Shown: positions 25,932 through 35,367 of the stretch, one piece after another
Layout of the letters: each line of letters begins with the position of its first letter
Numbering within the stretch: position 1 is the stretch's first letter
DNA from: Gammaproteobacteria bacterium Ga0077536
GTDB lineage: Bacteria; Pseudomonadota; Gammaproteobacteria; Ga0077536
Length of the DNA: 64,000 nt
Reading direction: 5' to 3'
Assembly: GCA_001464935.1 (NCBI GenBank)
Contig: LNEL01000033.1
Location: 1 to 64,000, forward strand
Position numbers and translations under genes: made by a program
The notes under the pieces: model-generated
Database searches by the model: none
Seen by the model: only the letters and a program-made list of their open reading frames with translations
What the model was told of the DNA's origin: nothing

Positions 25932-27485
25932 ATGCATCTGACACAAGCCATCACCCGCGGCGCCCTGCTGAAAGCCGACCGCAAGGCGCTGCATTGCGGC
26001 GACAAATCCCTCACCTGGCGCGAGTTCGCCGGGCGTGTCGCGCGCCTGGCGGGTGTCCTGCAGGACCTGGGCGTGACGGCCGGCACCGGCGTCGCGATGC
26101 TCGCCGATTCGGGTTTCCCGTTCTTCGACTATCACTACGCGGTGCCCTGGGCCGGCGGCGTGATGGTGCCGCTGAACACGCGCCTGGCGGATGCCGAACT
26201 CGGCTACATCCTCGACGACGCCGAAGCGAAGGTGATCATCGTCGGGCGCGAGTACGCCGAGCGCGTCCCCGCCTTGCTGAAGCTTGCGCCCGGTGTGCGC
26301 GAAGTGGTGATGATCGACGCGCCGCCCTCGGGCGACGTGCCCGACTACGAGACGCTGCTCGCGGCCCGCGCACCGGTACCCGATGTGCGGCGCGGCGGCA
26401 GCGATCTGCACGCGATCGTCTATACCGGCGGCACGACGGGGCGGCCGAAGGGCGTGATGACCTCGCACGCGAATCTCGTCGCCAACACCCTCGCCGCGAT
26501 TCCGAACATGGAATTCAACGAGGACATGGTCTACCTGCATTCGATGCCCGTGTTCCACACGGCGGGCATCGCCCGGATCTACGGCACGATGACGGCGCTC
26601 GGCACGGGCATCATCCTGCCGCGTTTCGACATGGACGCCCTGTTCGACGCCGTCGAGCAGCACCGCTGCACGCATCTGCTGCTGGTGCCGACGATGATCA
26701 ATCGCATGCTGAACAGCCCGCGCTTCGCGAGCACCGACTTTTCCAGCGTCACGAATATCTCCTACGGTGCATCGATCATGCCGGAGGCGCTGCTCAAACG
26801 CGTGCTCGCGATGCTGCCCAAGGTTCGCTTCACCCAGTCTTACGGCATGACCGAGCTGTCGCCGTCAGCAGCCTACCTGCAGCCTAAGTATCACGTGCTC
26901 GAAGGCCCGAACGCGGGCCGCATCAAGTCGATCGGACAGGCCATCCACACCGCGGAGATCCGCATCGCGGACGACGCCGACAACGAAGTCCCGCGCGGCG
27001 AAGTCGGTGAAATCCAGGTGCGCGGCCCGATGGTGATGCAGGGTTACTGGAAGCAGCCCGAGGTCACGGCGCAGACGCTGCGCGGCGGGTGGATGCACAC
27101 CGGCGACGCCGCCTACATGGACGACGAAGGCTTCATCTATCTCGTCGATCGCTTCAAGGACATGATCATTTCCGGTGGCGAGAACGTGTATTCGGGTGAG
27201 GTTGAAAACGCCCTGCACGAACACACGGGCGTGCGCGAATGTGCGGTGATCGGCCTGCCGGACGAAGACTTCGGTGAACGCGTGCACGCGATCGTCGTGC
27301 CGCACGACGGCGTGACCCTGACCACAGCTGAGCTCCTGAGCCACTGCCGCAGCCTCATCGCCGGCTACAAATGTCCGCGCAGCGTCGAAATCCGTCACAC
27401 GCCGCTGCCGCTGTCGGGCACCAACAAGATCCTCAAACGTCAGCTGCGCGACGAAGCCCTGGCCGGCAAGGGCCCCACCGCCTGA
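25932..27485 (+). CDS. Acyl-CoA synthetase (AMP-forming, fatty-acid type)
   Basis: A 517-aa ANL-superfamily ligase that activates a carboxylic acid to its CoA thioester through an acyl-AMP. Motifs: P-loop YTGGTTGRPKGVMTS from Tyr164, A5 region TQSYGMTELSPS near 301-310, adenylate-binding GWMHTGDAAYMDDEGFIYLV, hinge DRFKDMIISGGENVYSGEVE, and the C-terminal catalytic lysine within NKILKRQLRD. The length and the GENVYSGEVE form fit the medium- to long-chain fatty acid or aromatic acid ligase group. It has no membrane segment. It feeds the beta-oxidation-type enzymes seen elsewhere in the window. It probably shares a transcript with the PCMT-like gene. Confidence 0.92.
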   Translation: MHLTQAITRGALLKADRKALHCGDKSLTWREFAGRVARLAGVLQDLGVTAGTGVAMLADSGFPFFDYHYAVPWAGGVMVPLNTRLADAELGYILDDAEAKVIIVGREYAERVPALLKLAPGVREVVMIDAPPSGDVPDYETLLAARAPVPDVRRGGSDLHAIVYTGGTTGRPKGVMTSHANLVANTLAAIPNMEFNEDMVYLHSMPVFHTAGIARIYGTMTALGTGIILPRFDMDALFDAVEQHRCTHLLLVPTMINRMLNSPRFASTDFSSVTNISYGASIMPEALLKRVLAMLPKVRFTQSYGMTELSPSAAYLQPKYHVLEGPNAGRIKSIGQAIHTAEIRIADDADNEVPRGEVGEIQVRGPMVMQGYWKQPEVTAQTLRGGWMHTGDAAYMDDEGFIYLVDRFKDMIISGGENVYSGEVENALHEHTGVRECAVIGLPDEDFGERVHAIVVPHDGVTLTTAELLSHCRSLIAGYKCPRSVEIRHTPLPLSGTNKILKRQLRDEALAGKGPTA

Positions 27486-27656
27486 TCGGGGGGCGGCCGC
27501 CGGTCGCCCCGGCCGGTCGCGTCGGGACCCGCCGACAGGGCTGCGTTGTTCCCCGGTCGAGTACCCAAAATTTGACGCCGTGCACCACATCCGGGCCGCA
27601 ACAGCCCGGCCGGACCGGTTATCATTGGCAGTCACTGTGAAAGCTGAGAGACAGAC

Positions 27657-29873
27657 ATGACCACCGGCGCCACCGACACCGCCACGCACACCCGCGTCAA
27701 CAACGGGCAACTGGAAATCTCCAATCCCGTCTACCGCCTGGTGGTGAAAGAGATCCTGCCCGACCTCGGCCTCGACCCGGCGAAATTCTGGGCGCAGCTC
27801 GAAGCACTGATCACGGAGCTCGCGCCGAAGAACAATGTGCTGCTGCTGAAGCGCTACAAGCTGCAGGCTGAGATCGACACCTGGCATCAATCGCGCTGTG
27901 ACGCGGCCCACGATCACCAGCAGTACAGGAAGTTCCTGCAGAAGATCGGCTACCTGTTGCCGGAAGGCCCGGATTTCGAGATCACACCGACGCAGGTTGA
28001 CGATGAAATCGCGACGATTGCCGGCCCCCAGCTCGTGGTGCCGGTCAAGAACGCGCGCTACGCACTGAACGCGACGAACGCCCGCTGGGGTTCGCTGTAC
28101 GACGCCCTGTACGGTTCGGACGTCATCGACGAGTCCGAAGGTGCCCAGCGCGGCGGCGCCTACAATCCGCTGCGCGGCGCGAAGGTCATCGCCTATGGCC
28201 GACAGCTGCTCGACCAGGCGGCGCCGCTCGCGAGCGGATCGCACGCCGATGCCACCGGTTATCGTGTCGAAGGCGCGCAGCTGCGCGTGCGTCTGCGCGA
28301 CGGCAGCACCCAGGGGCTCGCCGATGCCACACGCTTCGCCGGTTACAACGGCGCGCCCGACGCGCCGACCGAAGTGCTCCTGCGCAACAACAACCTGCAC
28401 ATCATCATCCAGATCGACGCCGCACATCCGATTGGCAAAGACGACGCCGCGCACGTCAAGGATCTCGTGCTCGAGTCCGCCGTCACCGTGATCCAGGACT
28501 GTGAAGACTCGGTCGCCGCCGCCGACGGCGCGGACAAGGCCGAGGTCTACCGCAACTGGCTGGGGCTGATGAAGGGCACGCTGACCGACACCTTCACGAA
28601 GAACGGCAAGGTGATGACGCGCACGCTTGCCCCCGATCGACACTACCTCGATCCGACCGGCAAGCCGGCGACGCTGCACGGTCGCGCGCTGCTGCTGGTC
28701 CGCAACGTCGGTCACCTGATGACCAACGAAGCCGTGCTGCTGAAGGGTGAGGAAGTGCCCGAAGGCATCGTCGACGCCGCGATCACCGGGCTCATCGCGC
28801 TGTACGATCTGCGTGGGCTCGGCAAGCTGCGCAACTCGCGCGCCGGTTCGATGTACATCGTGAAGCCGAAGATGCACGGGCCGGAAGAAGTGGCGTTCGC
28901 CTGCGCGCTGTTCGACAAGGTCGAGGACATGCTCGACCTGCCGCGCCATACGCTGAAGATCGGCATCATGGACGAGGAGCGCCGCACGACGGTGAACCTC
29001 AAGGAATGCATTCGCGCCGCGAAGGAACGGATCATCTTCATCAATACCGGTTTTCTCGACCGCACGGGCGACGAGATCCACACGTCGATGGAAGCCGGCG
29101 TGATGGTGCGCAAGGAAGCGATGAAGCAGGAGAAGTGGATCAAGGCCTACGAGAACTGGAATGTCGACATCGGGCTCGCCTGCGGCCTGCAGGGCAAGGC
29201 GCAGATCGGCAAGGGCATGTGGGCCAAGCCAGACCTGATGAAGGAGATGGTCGACACCAAGATGGCGCATCTGCTCGCCGGTGCCAGCACGGCGTGGGTG
29301 CCGTCACCGACCGCCGCGACGCTGCACGCGATGCATTATCACCAGATCAATGTGTGGGCCGTGCAGAACGAACTGAAGAAGCGCCCGCGCGCGAGCCTCG
29401 ATGACATTCTCACCATCCCGCTGCTCGGCGACACGCCGTTGACCCGCGAACAGGTGCAGGCCGAACTCGACAACAACTGCCAGGGCATCCTGGGCTACGT
29501 GGTGCGCTGGATCGACCTCGGCATCGGCTGCTCGAAGGTGCCCGATATCCACGACGTCGGCCTGATGGAAGACCGCGCGACGCTGCGCATCTCGAGCCAG
29601 CACATCGCCAACTGGCTGCGCCACGACTACGTGCGCCGTCGCCACGTGCTGGAGACGTTCAAGCGCATGGCGGTGATTGTCGATCGCCAGAACGCGAACG
29701 AACCCGGCTACAAGCCGATGTCGTCGAACTTCGACGAGTCGGTGGCGTTCCAGGCGGCGTGTGAACTCGTGTTCGGCGGTGTGCACCAGCCGAACGGCTA
29801 CACCGAGCCCGTCCTGCATCGCCGCCGCCGGGAACTGAAGGACGCAGCGCGCCAGGCGGCGGGGACCCCCTGA
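27657..29873 (+). CDS. glcB: Malate synthase G
   Basis: A 738-aa monomeric malate synthase, G isoform. It condenses glyoxylate and acetyl-CoA to malate and so lets cells grow on acetate, fatty acids or glycolate. Diagnostic stretches include [60 protein letters not shown] and, towards the C-terminus, [20 protein letters not shown]. The length matches isoform G, which has the inserted alpha/beta domain absent from the roughly 530-aa isoform A. No glc operon gene or isocitrate lyase lies beside it. The start at 27657 has a weak GAGAG site. It is followed by a REP-rich gap. Confidence 0.97.
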   Translation: MTTGATDTATHTRVNNGQLEISNPVYRLVVKEILPDLGLDPAKFWAQLEALITELAPKNNVLLLKRYKLQAEIDTWHQSRCDAAHDHQQYRKFLQKIGYLLPEGPDFEITPTQVDDEIATIAGPQLVVPVKNARYALNATNARWGSLYDALYGSDVIDESEGAQRGGAYNPLRGAKVIAYGRQLLDQAAPLASGSHADATGYRVEGAQLRVRLRDGSTQGLADATRFAGYNGAPDAPTEVLLRNNNLHIIIQIDAAHPIGKDDAAHVKDLVLESAVTVIQDCEDSVAAADGADKAEVYRNWLGLMKGTLTDTFTKNGKVMTRTLAPDRHYLDPTGKPATLHGRALLLVRNVGHLMTNEAVLLKGEEVPEGIVDAAITGLIALYDLRGLGKLRNSRAGSMYIVKPKMHGPEEVAFACALFDKVEDMLDLPRHTLKIGIMDEERRTTVNLKECIRAAKERIIFINTGFLDRTGDEIHTSMEAGVMVRKEAMKQEKWIKAYENWNVDIGLACGLQGKAQIGKGMWAKPDLMKEMVDTKMAHLLAGASTAWVPSPTAATLHAMHYHQINVWAVQNELKKRPRASLDDILTIPLLGDTPLTREQVQAELDNNCQGILGYVVRWIDLGIGCSKVPDIHDVGLMEDRATLRISSQHIANWLRHDYVRRRHVLETFKRMAVIVDRQNANEPGYKPMSSNFDESVAFQAACELVFGGVHQPNGYTEPVLHRRRRELKDAARQAAGTP

Positions 29874-29895
29874 GCGGCTCAGCCGGTCGAGGCTT

Positions 29896-29914
29896 GCTGA
29901 CGCAGGAAGCCCAA
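29896..29914. repeat. Partial REP unit, family A
   Basis: GCTGACGCAGGAAGCCCAA matches the loop and right half of the family A unit exactly, but the left TTGGG part has decayed to GGCTT. It is a solitary, degenerate copy 23 bases after glcB. Confidence 0.7.
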
Positions 29915-30113
29915 AGCCCCGCCTGCAGATGCGCCTGACAGGTCACCCGCGTGCGATCCGTTCTGGCACGCACACTGGGTTCGCGCTTCGACCATGCCGC
30001 GGGCCCGGGCCGGATCCCGGGCTTGCGGACTCGACCTCGTCGATGGACTGAATAGCAGCGCGTCAATATCGATCAGCGGCCATGCGCTGGGTCGAACACT
30101 GCGGTACTTCCGT

Positions 30114-30264
30114 AGGTTGGGCTGACGCGGGAAGCCCAACGTGCGGCGTATCAGCAACGACTCAATGAGTGTGGCCGATTCGTCCTGCGCCGCAGCGTGC
30201 TCAAAAAGCGAATCGACAGCGCCGTGCGCACCCAGGTGTGGGGCTTCCTGCGTCAGCCCAACCT
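30114..30264. repeat. REP-like inverted pair, family A
   Basis: Arms at 30114-30140 and 30238-30264 are inverse copies of the same 27-base unit found at 67-216, with only a couple of mismatches. The left arm carries the complete GTAG head (30112-30115). The spacer differs in sequence from the other pair, but the total length is 151 against 150 bases. Confidence 0.85.
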
Positions 30265-30293
30265 GCGACTGGAGCGTAGTTGCGCGCTTCCAT

Positions 30294-30398
30294 TCAGATG
30301 CCGTTCTTGACGGCGATGGTCAAGAATACGATCACCGCAATCATGGCGATCCAGGTGCGATGCTCGCGTTTGTCGACAGGCGATGTGTGCCGGGTCAT
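30294..30398 (-). CDS. 34-residue single-pass membrane microprotein
   Basis: A very short gene with a strong AGGAGG ribosome-binding site correctly spaced before ATG 30398. The product starts MTRHTSPVDKREHRTW, a polar basic segment, and then has one hydrophobic helix IAMIAVIVFLTIAV ending KNGI. It would sit in the inner membrane with the basic N-terminus inside. No homologue is recognised. The combination of an optimal Shine-Dalgarno and a clean transmembrane helix argues that it is translated. It lies between the REP region and the enoyl-CoA hydratase gene. Confidence 0.6.
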   Translation of the reverse strand: MTRHTSPVDKREHRTWIAMIAVIVFLTIAVKNGI

Positions 30399-30555
30399 AG
30401 GCCCCTCCTGCTCGAGCTTCGGCTCGCGCGCAGCATTCTGCCGGTCGATCGTGATCGTTCGGGGACAATGGTCGTGAGGTCGACCGATGCAGCAGGCGCC
30501 CGGCGTTGGCGGGCTCCAAATGCATTCCCGCCATCTTCTCCGCGGTCGAATCCTC

Positions 30556-31341
30556 TCAACACCCTTTCCACTGTGGCGGCCGTTTCCCGGCGAAGGCCGC
30601 CGCGCCTTCGATGCGATCGCCGGACGCCAGCCAGGCCTTGAACGCGGGGTAGCTTGCCTGCCGCGCCATCGCGGCTTCGAGGCCCGGTTCGTCGAGACCA
30701 CGCATCACGGTCTGTTTCGACGCGCGGATCGACAGCGGCGCGCAACGCAGGATGCGGGCGCACCAGTCGTCGATGCCTGCTTCCATCCCGGCGGGTTCGA
30801 CGAGCGCCGTCACGAAGCCCATCCGGTAGGCTTCGCCGGCGTCGATGATGTCACCGGTCAGAATCAGACCCATTGCCTGCTTGAGCCCGACCTGCCGTGC
30901 GAGCCGATGCATGCCGCCGCCGAGCGCCACCGCGCCGACCAGCGGTTCCGGCAGGCCGAAGCGCGAGCGCGGCGTCGCGAGGATGATGTCGCAGGCCAGC
31001 GCGAGTTCGAAGCCGCCGCCAACCGCGACGCCGTCGACCGCGGCGATCAGCGGCTTGTCGAGATCGAAGCGCTCGATCAGGCCCGCGTAGCCGCTCTTCG
31101 GATAGACATTCGGCTTGCCGGCCTGCGCGATCGCCTTCAGATCGCTGCCGGCGGAGAACGCGCGTTCGCCGGCCCCGGCGATCACGCAGAGATATTGCCC
31201 GTCGTCGTGCGCAAAGGTATCGAACGCGGCCTGCAGTTCGTCGTGCATCTGCTGGTTGATCGCGTTCAGGACTTCCGGGCGATTCAGGGTGATGCGAGTC
31301 ACGTGGTTGGCGCTCGAAACGGTGATGAAGTCGTAAGTCAT
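30556..31341 (-). CDS. Enoyl-CoA hydratase/isomerase family protein
   Basis: A 261-aa crotonase-fold protein acting on CoA esters. It shows ITLNRPEVLNAINQQMHDEL, the oxyanion-hole segment AFSAGSDLKAIAQ, the second oxyanion segment AAVDGVAVGGGFELALACDI and GLPEPLVGAVALGGGMHRLA. Hydratases carry two catalytic glutamates, one within GGGxELxxxxD and one near GLPE; both positions hold Glu here. That supports true hydratase activity, though dehydrogenation-product isomerases also fit. ATG 31341 is taken as the start because the crotonase fold begins there. It is divergent from the PEP-CTERM-like gene across a 385-base gap. Confidence 0.9.
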   Translation of the reverse strand: MTYDFITVSSANHVTRITLNRPEVLNAINQQMHDELQAAFDTFAHDDGQYLCVIAGAGERAFSAGSDLKAIAQAGKPNVYPKSGYAGLIERFDLDKPLIAAVDGVAVGGGFELALACDIILATPRSRFGLPEPLVGAVALGGGMHRLARQVGLKQAMGLILTGDIIDAGEAYRMGFVTALVEPAGMEAGIDDWCARILRCAPLSIRASKQTVMRGLDEPGLEAAMARQASYPAFKAWLASGDRIEGAAAFAGKRPPQWKGC

Positions 31342-31726
31342 CGGTAGTGCTCCGCGGCTGGCCGGCGTGTGGGACGAGTCGCCACAGCGTAGATCACCGG
31401 AACCAGTCCGTGCGAGCGTCACAGTCACGGCGGCGGATGGCGCACGCGGGCGCTTCCCGGGCGCGATCGGTGGTGTTGCTGACGTCGGCCTGCAGGCTGC
31501 GTCGACAGCATCGACTCCATCACGGATCCGGCCAGTTCAGGCGTGTTACGCGCGAGCGGAGCTCGTGCCGCCTTCGCGAAATGGTTCCGGAAAATGGCGT
31601 TGCGGCGCCGAAGATCCGCGTGCCACGCTGCTCGATACGGACGCAACGAATCAACAACAGGATGCCGGCTCGCCAACGATGCGTTCGACCACGCGGCCAG
31701 GGCCCGGTGTCAGGAAGGGAATCGAG
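31342..31726. other. 385-base divergent intergenic region
   Basis: It lies between the enoyl-CoA hydratase and the PEP-CTERM-like gene. An open frame runs through it, but its residues look like out-of-register sequence. No hairpin, sigma-54 site or repeat is convincing. Promoters for both genes should be here. Confidence 0.5.
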
Positions 31727-32581
31727 ATGAACGAGGGGGAAGTTCTACGGGCACATCGCATGTCGATGTGCATGTCTGCCGGCGCCGCTCTGGTGCTCGG
31801 GGCCGCGCTGCTCGTGCCGGCCCCGGCGCAGGCACTGGCCGTCGCGCAGGCGAGCGTTCTGGACGTCGAGGATGGTGTGCGCACCGATGAGCAGTTGAGC
31901 GGTCTCGCGACGGCTGAACACGTGGCGGTCGATGGCTTTCGCACCGGCTCTGCGGCGGCGAGCGCCGATCACGACACCGGTCGGCTCGCGGCCTTCGCAG
32001 AAGAGTCCTTTGTTCAGGACGGCGCTTCGAACGGTGTGCAAGGCCTCGCGCTCATCGATGAAATCCTGACGTTTTTCGGTCCTGAGCCCGGCATCGTCGA
32101 GCTCTCGATGGGTGTCGTCGGCTTCTTTCGCAATGTGGGCGGCCCGTCGGCACTCGGCGTGGGGGCCCTTCTCGATTTCGGCAGCGAGCATTCCGCAATT
32201 CTGGCCACCTGGAGCGATGCCCCTGGCAACGACGTCGGGGTCGTGACGCGCGGCGAAGTCACCGGCCTCACCGCCGTGCCAGCCCTCATTGTCGGCACGC
32301 TGCGCACGCGCCTGCTGCTGAATCCGCTGGACACAGTCAGTGTGCACGCCCGGTTGGGCGTGTCCGCCAATGCAGCCAGCAACAGCCTCGCGACCGCAGG
32401 CTTCGATCACACCGCACAGCTTGCGATCACCCTGCCCGAAGGCTGGTCGTTCACCTCGAGCTCAGGCAGCTTCCTGACCGTGCCACCACCGTCCCCGGTG
32501 CCCCTGCCGGGCGGACTGGGTTTCGGCGGCGCGGCGCTGCTGTGGCTTGCGCGCTTCCGGCGTCCGCGCGACGCGACCTGA
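31727..32581 (+). CDS. PEP-CTERM-like exported protein
   Basis: A 284-aa secreted protein. After a short polar stretch comes a signal peptide (SMCMSAGAALVLGAALLVPA onward, cleaved near AQA). The mature region is a beta-rich domain without recognised family. The last 30 or so residues read PSPVPLPGGLGFGGAALLWL and then ARFRRPRDAT, a VPLP-type motif, a hydrophobic helix and an arginine cluster. That is the tripartite form of exosortase (PEP-CTERM) sorting signals. ATG 31727 follows AGGAAGGGA. No exosortase lies in the window. Such proteins are tied to exopolysaccharide and biofilm in Gram-negatives. Confidence 0.72.
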   Translation: MNEGEVLRAHRMSMCMSAGAALVLGAALLVPAPAQALAVAQASVLDVEDGVRTDEQLSGLATAEHVAVDGFRTGSAAASADHDTGRLAAFAEESFVQDGASNGVQGLALIDEILTFFGPEPGIVELSMGVVGFFRNVGGPSALGVGALLDFGSEHSAILATWSDAPGNDVGVVTRGEVTGLTAVPALIVGTLRTRLLLNPLDTVSVHARLGVSANAASNSLATAGFDHTAQLAITLPEGWSFTSSSGSFLTVPPPSPVPLPGGLGFGGAALLWLARFRRPRDAT

Positions 32582-32724
32582 ACCGCGGCAGTTGGAGAGG
32601 GCTTTCACCGCGCCCGGGGGGCGGGCCTGCGGCTGATGGCCAGCGCGCAGGTCACAGCCAGCCGACGCGATGAAACCCGCACACGCCCGCGGCGCAGTGT
32701 GACGCGCTGCCCGCAGGCGCATGC

Positions 32725-33894
32725 TCACCAGTTCAGTCGCGCATCGATTGGCCAGATGTCGACCAGGGTGTTGCCGCGCACGCAGTGGTAGACGGGATAG
32801 AGATTCAGGGTCGCGTAGGCATGGGGCGTGACGCATTCGACGACCGCGCCCACGGGCAAGCACTCCGTCGGCGACGCGAAATCGATGCGCCCCAGGTCGT
32901 CACCGACGATGCTGTAGCGCGCCCCCGCCGGGGCGCCGGTCCAGATGCGCGGCGACACGCCGTCACGCGCGAATTCCTTGCGGCCCGCATCGGTGATGCA
33001 GAAGCCGGCTTGTGCCGCGCTGATGACGGTCGTGCGCACGAACAGGGAGGGCACGAACGGGCAGGCCGCGTCTTCCAGCAGCGACACGTCGAGATAGTGT
33101 GCATCCATGAACAGGTAGCTGCCGGCCTGGCATTCCGTGTAAACACCGAACGCGTGATCGATGGCGAAGGTGCCGGTACCGCCGCCACTGACGATGGCCG
33201 GCGGCAGGCCCGCATCGCGCAGCGCCGTCACACAGGCCCGCGCCCGTGCGGCAACCGCGTGTGCGGCGCCGACGCGCGCCTTGTAGTCGGGGATGGCCTG
33301 AATCGTCCCGCAATAAGCCTGGATGCCGGCATAGACCAGCACGGGATCATGCCCGGCAACCTGCCGGGCGAGCGCCACCGCGGCGTCGGGGCTGGCCACC
33401 CCCGTGCGCCCGCCGCCGACCTCGCAGTCGACGAGCAGTCGCAGCGGGTGCCCCGTGTCGCGATTGGCCGCGGCGAGGGCCTCGACGTGCGCCGCGCTGT
33501 CGACGGCGACGAGCAGGCCGTCCGCCCGCGCATTCAGCGCGATGAGGCGTTCGACCTTGGGCGCCGTGACGACCGGGCTGAACAACAGCACGCCGCGGAT
33601 GCCGGCCGCGACCATGACCTCGGCCTCGGCGAGCGTCGCGCAGGCCTGGCCAATGGCGCCTGCTGCCATCTGTCGGCGGGCAACGGCGCTCGATTTGTGG
33701 ATCTTCGCGACGGGCCTGAGCGCGTAACCGTGGCGTTGCGCATGGTGCTGGAGGACTGCGATGTTGCGCTCCATCTGCGCCATGTCGAGCACGAGACAGG
33801 GCGTGCCGAGCCGATGCCGGGAGTCGGGCTCGCCGATCAGTTCTTCGTTGGACCCGCGTGCATGGGCGGGCGGCGAACCTGGCGGGATGTTCAA
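32725..33894 (-). CDS. D-serine dehydratase/D-threonine aldolase-like PLP enzyme
   Basis: A 389-aa fold-type III PLP enzyme of the DSD1 group. The TIM barrel starts GTPCLVLDMAQMERNIAVL, and the PLP lysine lies in RPVAKIHKS (Lys64). The family's C-terminal divalent-metal site is usually His-x-Cys in D-serine dehydratase or His-x-Asp in D-threonine aldolase; here the matching part reads TPHAYATLNLY, giving His-x-Tyr (His358, Tyr360). A metal-site change could alter or abolish activity. The start is TTG 33894 with a weak ribosome-binding site, since no ATG precedes the barrel. It is divergent from the SMP-30-like gene, 92 bases apart. Confidence 0.82.
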   Translation of the reverse strand: MNIPPGSPPAHARGSNEELIGEPDSRHRLGTPCLVLDMAQMERNIAVLQHHAQRHGYALRPVAKIHKSSAVARRQMAAGAIGQACATLAEAEVMVAAGIRGVLLFSPVVTAPKVERLIALNARADGLLVAVDSAAHVEALAAANRDTGHPLRLLVDCEVGGGRTGVASPDAAVALARQVAGHDPVLVYAGIQAYCGTIQAIPDYKARVGAAHAVAARARACVTALRDAGLPPAIVSGGGTGTFAIDHAFGVYTECQAGSYLFMDAHYLDVSLLEDAACPFVPSLFVRTTVISAAQAGFCITDAGRKEFARDGVSPRIWTGAPAGARYSIVGDDLGRIDFASPTECLPVGAVVECVTPHAYATLNLYPVYHCVRGNTLVDIWPIDARLNW

Positions 33895-33986
33895 GCTCGG
33901 ACTCGCTCACTCATGCCGGAAGACCGAGCTTGCCACAGGCGGTCCGCATCACCAATCATCGCGGGCCACCTCAGAGGAATCACAGC

Positions 33987-35015
33987 ATGAATCGACACAA
34001 TCCGGTCCGCGGCTTTCAGGTCGACAGGGCGACGCTCGGTTTCGTGGGCACGGACCTTCAGCGCCCGGAATGCATCCTCGCCGAGCGGGACGGCAGCCTG
34101 TGGGCGGCCGATGCGCGCGGTGGTGTGGTGCACCTGGCGCCGGACGGCCGGCAGCGCATCATCAGCCAGGACCAGCAGACAGCGTTCGCGGCCGCGGGCA
34201 ACGAGGCCGAGCGCTATACCGTCGGCACCCTGCCGAACGGGCTCGCGTTCGCCCGCAACGGTGACTTCGTGATCGCGAACTTCGGCACCGATCGGCTCGA
34301 ACTGATGTCGCGCGACGGCGCCTCGCGGGTGCTCCACGACACGATTGACGGCCAGCCGATCGGCAAGACGAACTTCGTGCTGCGCGATTCGCAGGACCGG
34401 CTGTGGCTCACCGTCTCGACCCGCATCCGCAACTGGATGGACGCCTTCAGCCCCGACATCGCCGATGGCTATATCGCGCTGGTCGATACCAACGGCATTC
34501 GCATCGTCGCCGACGGTTTCGCGTTCACGAATGAAATCCGCTTCGATGCGAACGAGGAGTGGCTGTATGTCGTGGAGACCACGGGCCAGCGCGTGACACG
34601 ACTGCGCGTGCAGCCGGACGGCTCTCTGACGCACCGCGAGGTGTTCGGGCCGCGCAAGCTCGGCGCGTGTGGCTTTCCCGATGGCATTGCCTTCGATGCA
34701 TACGGCAACCTGTGGGGGACGCTGATCATGAGCGACATCCTGTTCGTGCTGACGCCCGAGGGGGATTATCTCGAAGTGCTGGTGGACGGCGACAACGCGG
34801 CCGCGACGGCGCTCGAAACGGCGTTTCGCGAGAAGCGCGTGACACCGGAGGCGATGCTCGCGACCGGCGGCCAGCTCGCGAACTGGTTCGCGAGCGTGAC
34901 CTTCGGCGGCCCGGATTTGCAGACCTGCTACATCGGCAGCCTGCGCGGCACGCGGATACCGTTCTTCCGCGCGCCGGTGGCGGGCCTGCCGATGGCGCAC
35001 TGGCGCGATCGCTGA
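33987..35015 (+). CDS. SMP-30/gluconolactonase/LRE-like beta-propeller protein
   Basis: A 342-aa six-bladed beta-propeller of the SMP-30/gluconolactonase family. Repeated strands read RPECILAERDGSLWAADARG, LPNGLAFARNGDFVIANFG, FTNEIRFDANEEWLYVVETT and FPDGIAFDAYGNLWGTLI. Acidic and Asn residues at blade tops (Glu in RPECI, Asn in FTNEI, Asp in FPDGI) match the calcium or zinc ligands of lactonases. There is no signal peptide. ATG 33987 has AGAGGA 9 bases upstream. A lactone hydrolase acting on a sugar or organic lactone is the family expectation. The gene pairs divergently with the DSD1-like gene. Confidence 0.87.
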   Translation: MNRHNPVRGFQVDRATLGFVGTDLQRPECILAERDGSLWAADARGGVVHLAPDGRQRIISQDQQTAFAAAGNEAERYTVGTLPNGLAFARNGDFVIANFGTDRLELMSRDGASRVLHDTIDGQPIGKTNFVLRDSQDRLWLTVSTRIRNWMDAFSPDIADGYIALVDTNGIRIVADGFAFTNEIRFDANEEWLYVVETTGQRVTRLRVQPDGSLTHREVFGPRKLGACGFPDGIAFDAYGNLWGTLIMSDILFVLTPEGDYLEVLVDGDNAAATALETAFREKRVTPEAMLATGGQLANWFASVTFGGPDLQTCYIGSLRGTRIPFFRAPVAGLPMAHWRDR

Positions 35016-35133
35016 GGCCGGCGCGAGCGTTGCTGAAGCGCTGTGTACAACGATCGATGACTCGCCACGAATTCGGGCGACAGCCCCGGCACATCGCGCA
35101 AGTGGCGGTGAAAGTGCCTGTCCGGTGGGCCCG

Positions 35134-35147
35134 TGTAGCCCGGGTTA
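35134..35147. repeat. Partial REP unit, family B
   Basis: GTAGCCCGGGTTAC, a head-only copy of the family B unit. The second half of the hairpin is missing. Confidence 0.65.
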
Positions 35148-35192
35148 CCGTCGCCCCCGATCGAGGACAACGCTGCGCACGCATGCCCTCTC

Positions 35193-35299
35193 GTAGCCCG
35201 GATGAAGCGCAGCGAAATCCGGGATCGCGGCGGCGCCGTTGCTCATCCCCGGCACCCCTGACCTCGGGTCGGGTTGCCGCGATGCTGCATCCGGGCTAC
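35193..35299. repeat. REP-like inverted pair, family B
   Basis: The left unit GTAGCCCGGATGAAGCGCAG starts at 35193, and the right unit ends GCATCCGGGCTAC at 35299. The CCGGAT variant differs from the CCGGGT copies around it. Confidence 0.85.
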
Positions 35300-35367
35300 G
35301 ACAGGCGATACCGAGCTTTCTTGAGGCCGTATGACGCAGACGCCTCATGGCCGGCTGACCCAGCTGG

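Larger units (their letters stand above)
29874..30293. other. REP-containing gap between glcB and a microprotein gene
   Basis: A 420-base region between convergent 3' ends. It holds one partial family A REP unit (29896-29914) and one full inverted pair (30114-30264). No coding region is supported. Confidence 0.6.

Noticed and set aside
27572..27577. TTGACG as a -35 element for glcB
   Set aside because: No -10-like hexamer lies 16-18 bases downstream; TATCAT at 27620 is too far away.
26865..29270. An 801-codon open frame antisense to glcB and the acyl-CoA synthetase gene
   Set aside because: It spans two well-identified genes on the other strand and shows no family motif.
31600..31630. Possible sigma-54 -24/-12 site before the PEP-CTERM-like gene
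   Set aside because: The spacing between the GG and GC doublets is 11 or 17 bases instead of 10, and flanking bases do not match.
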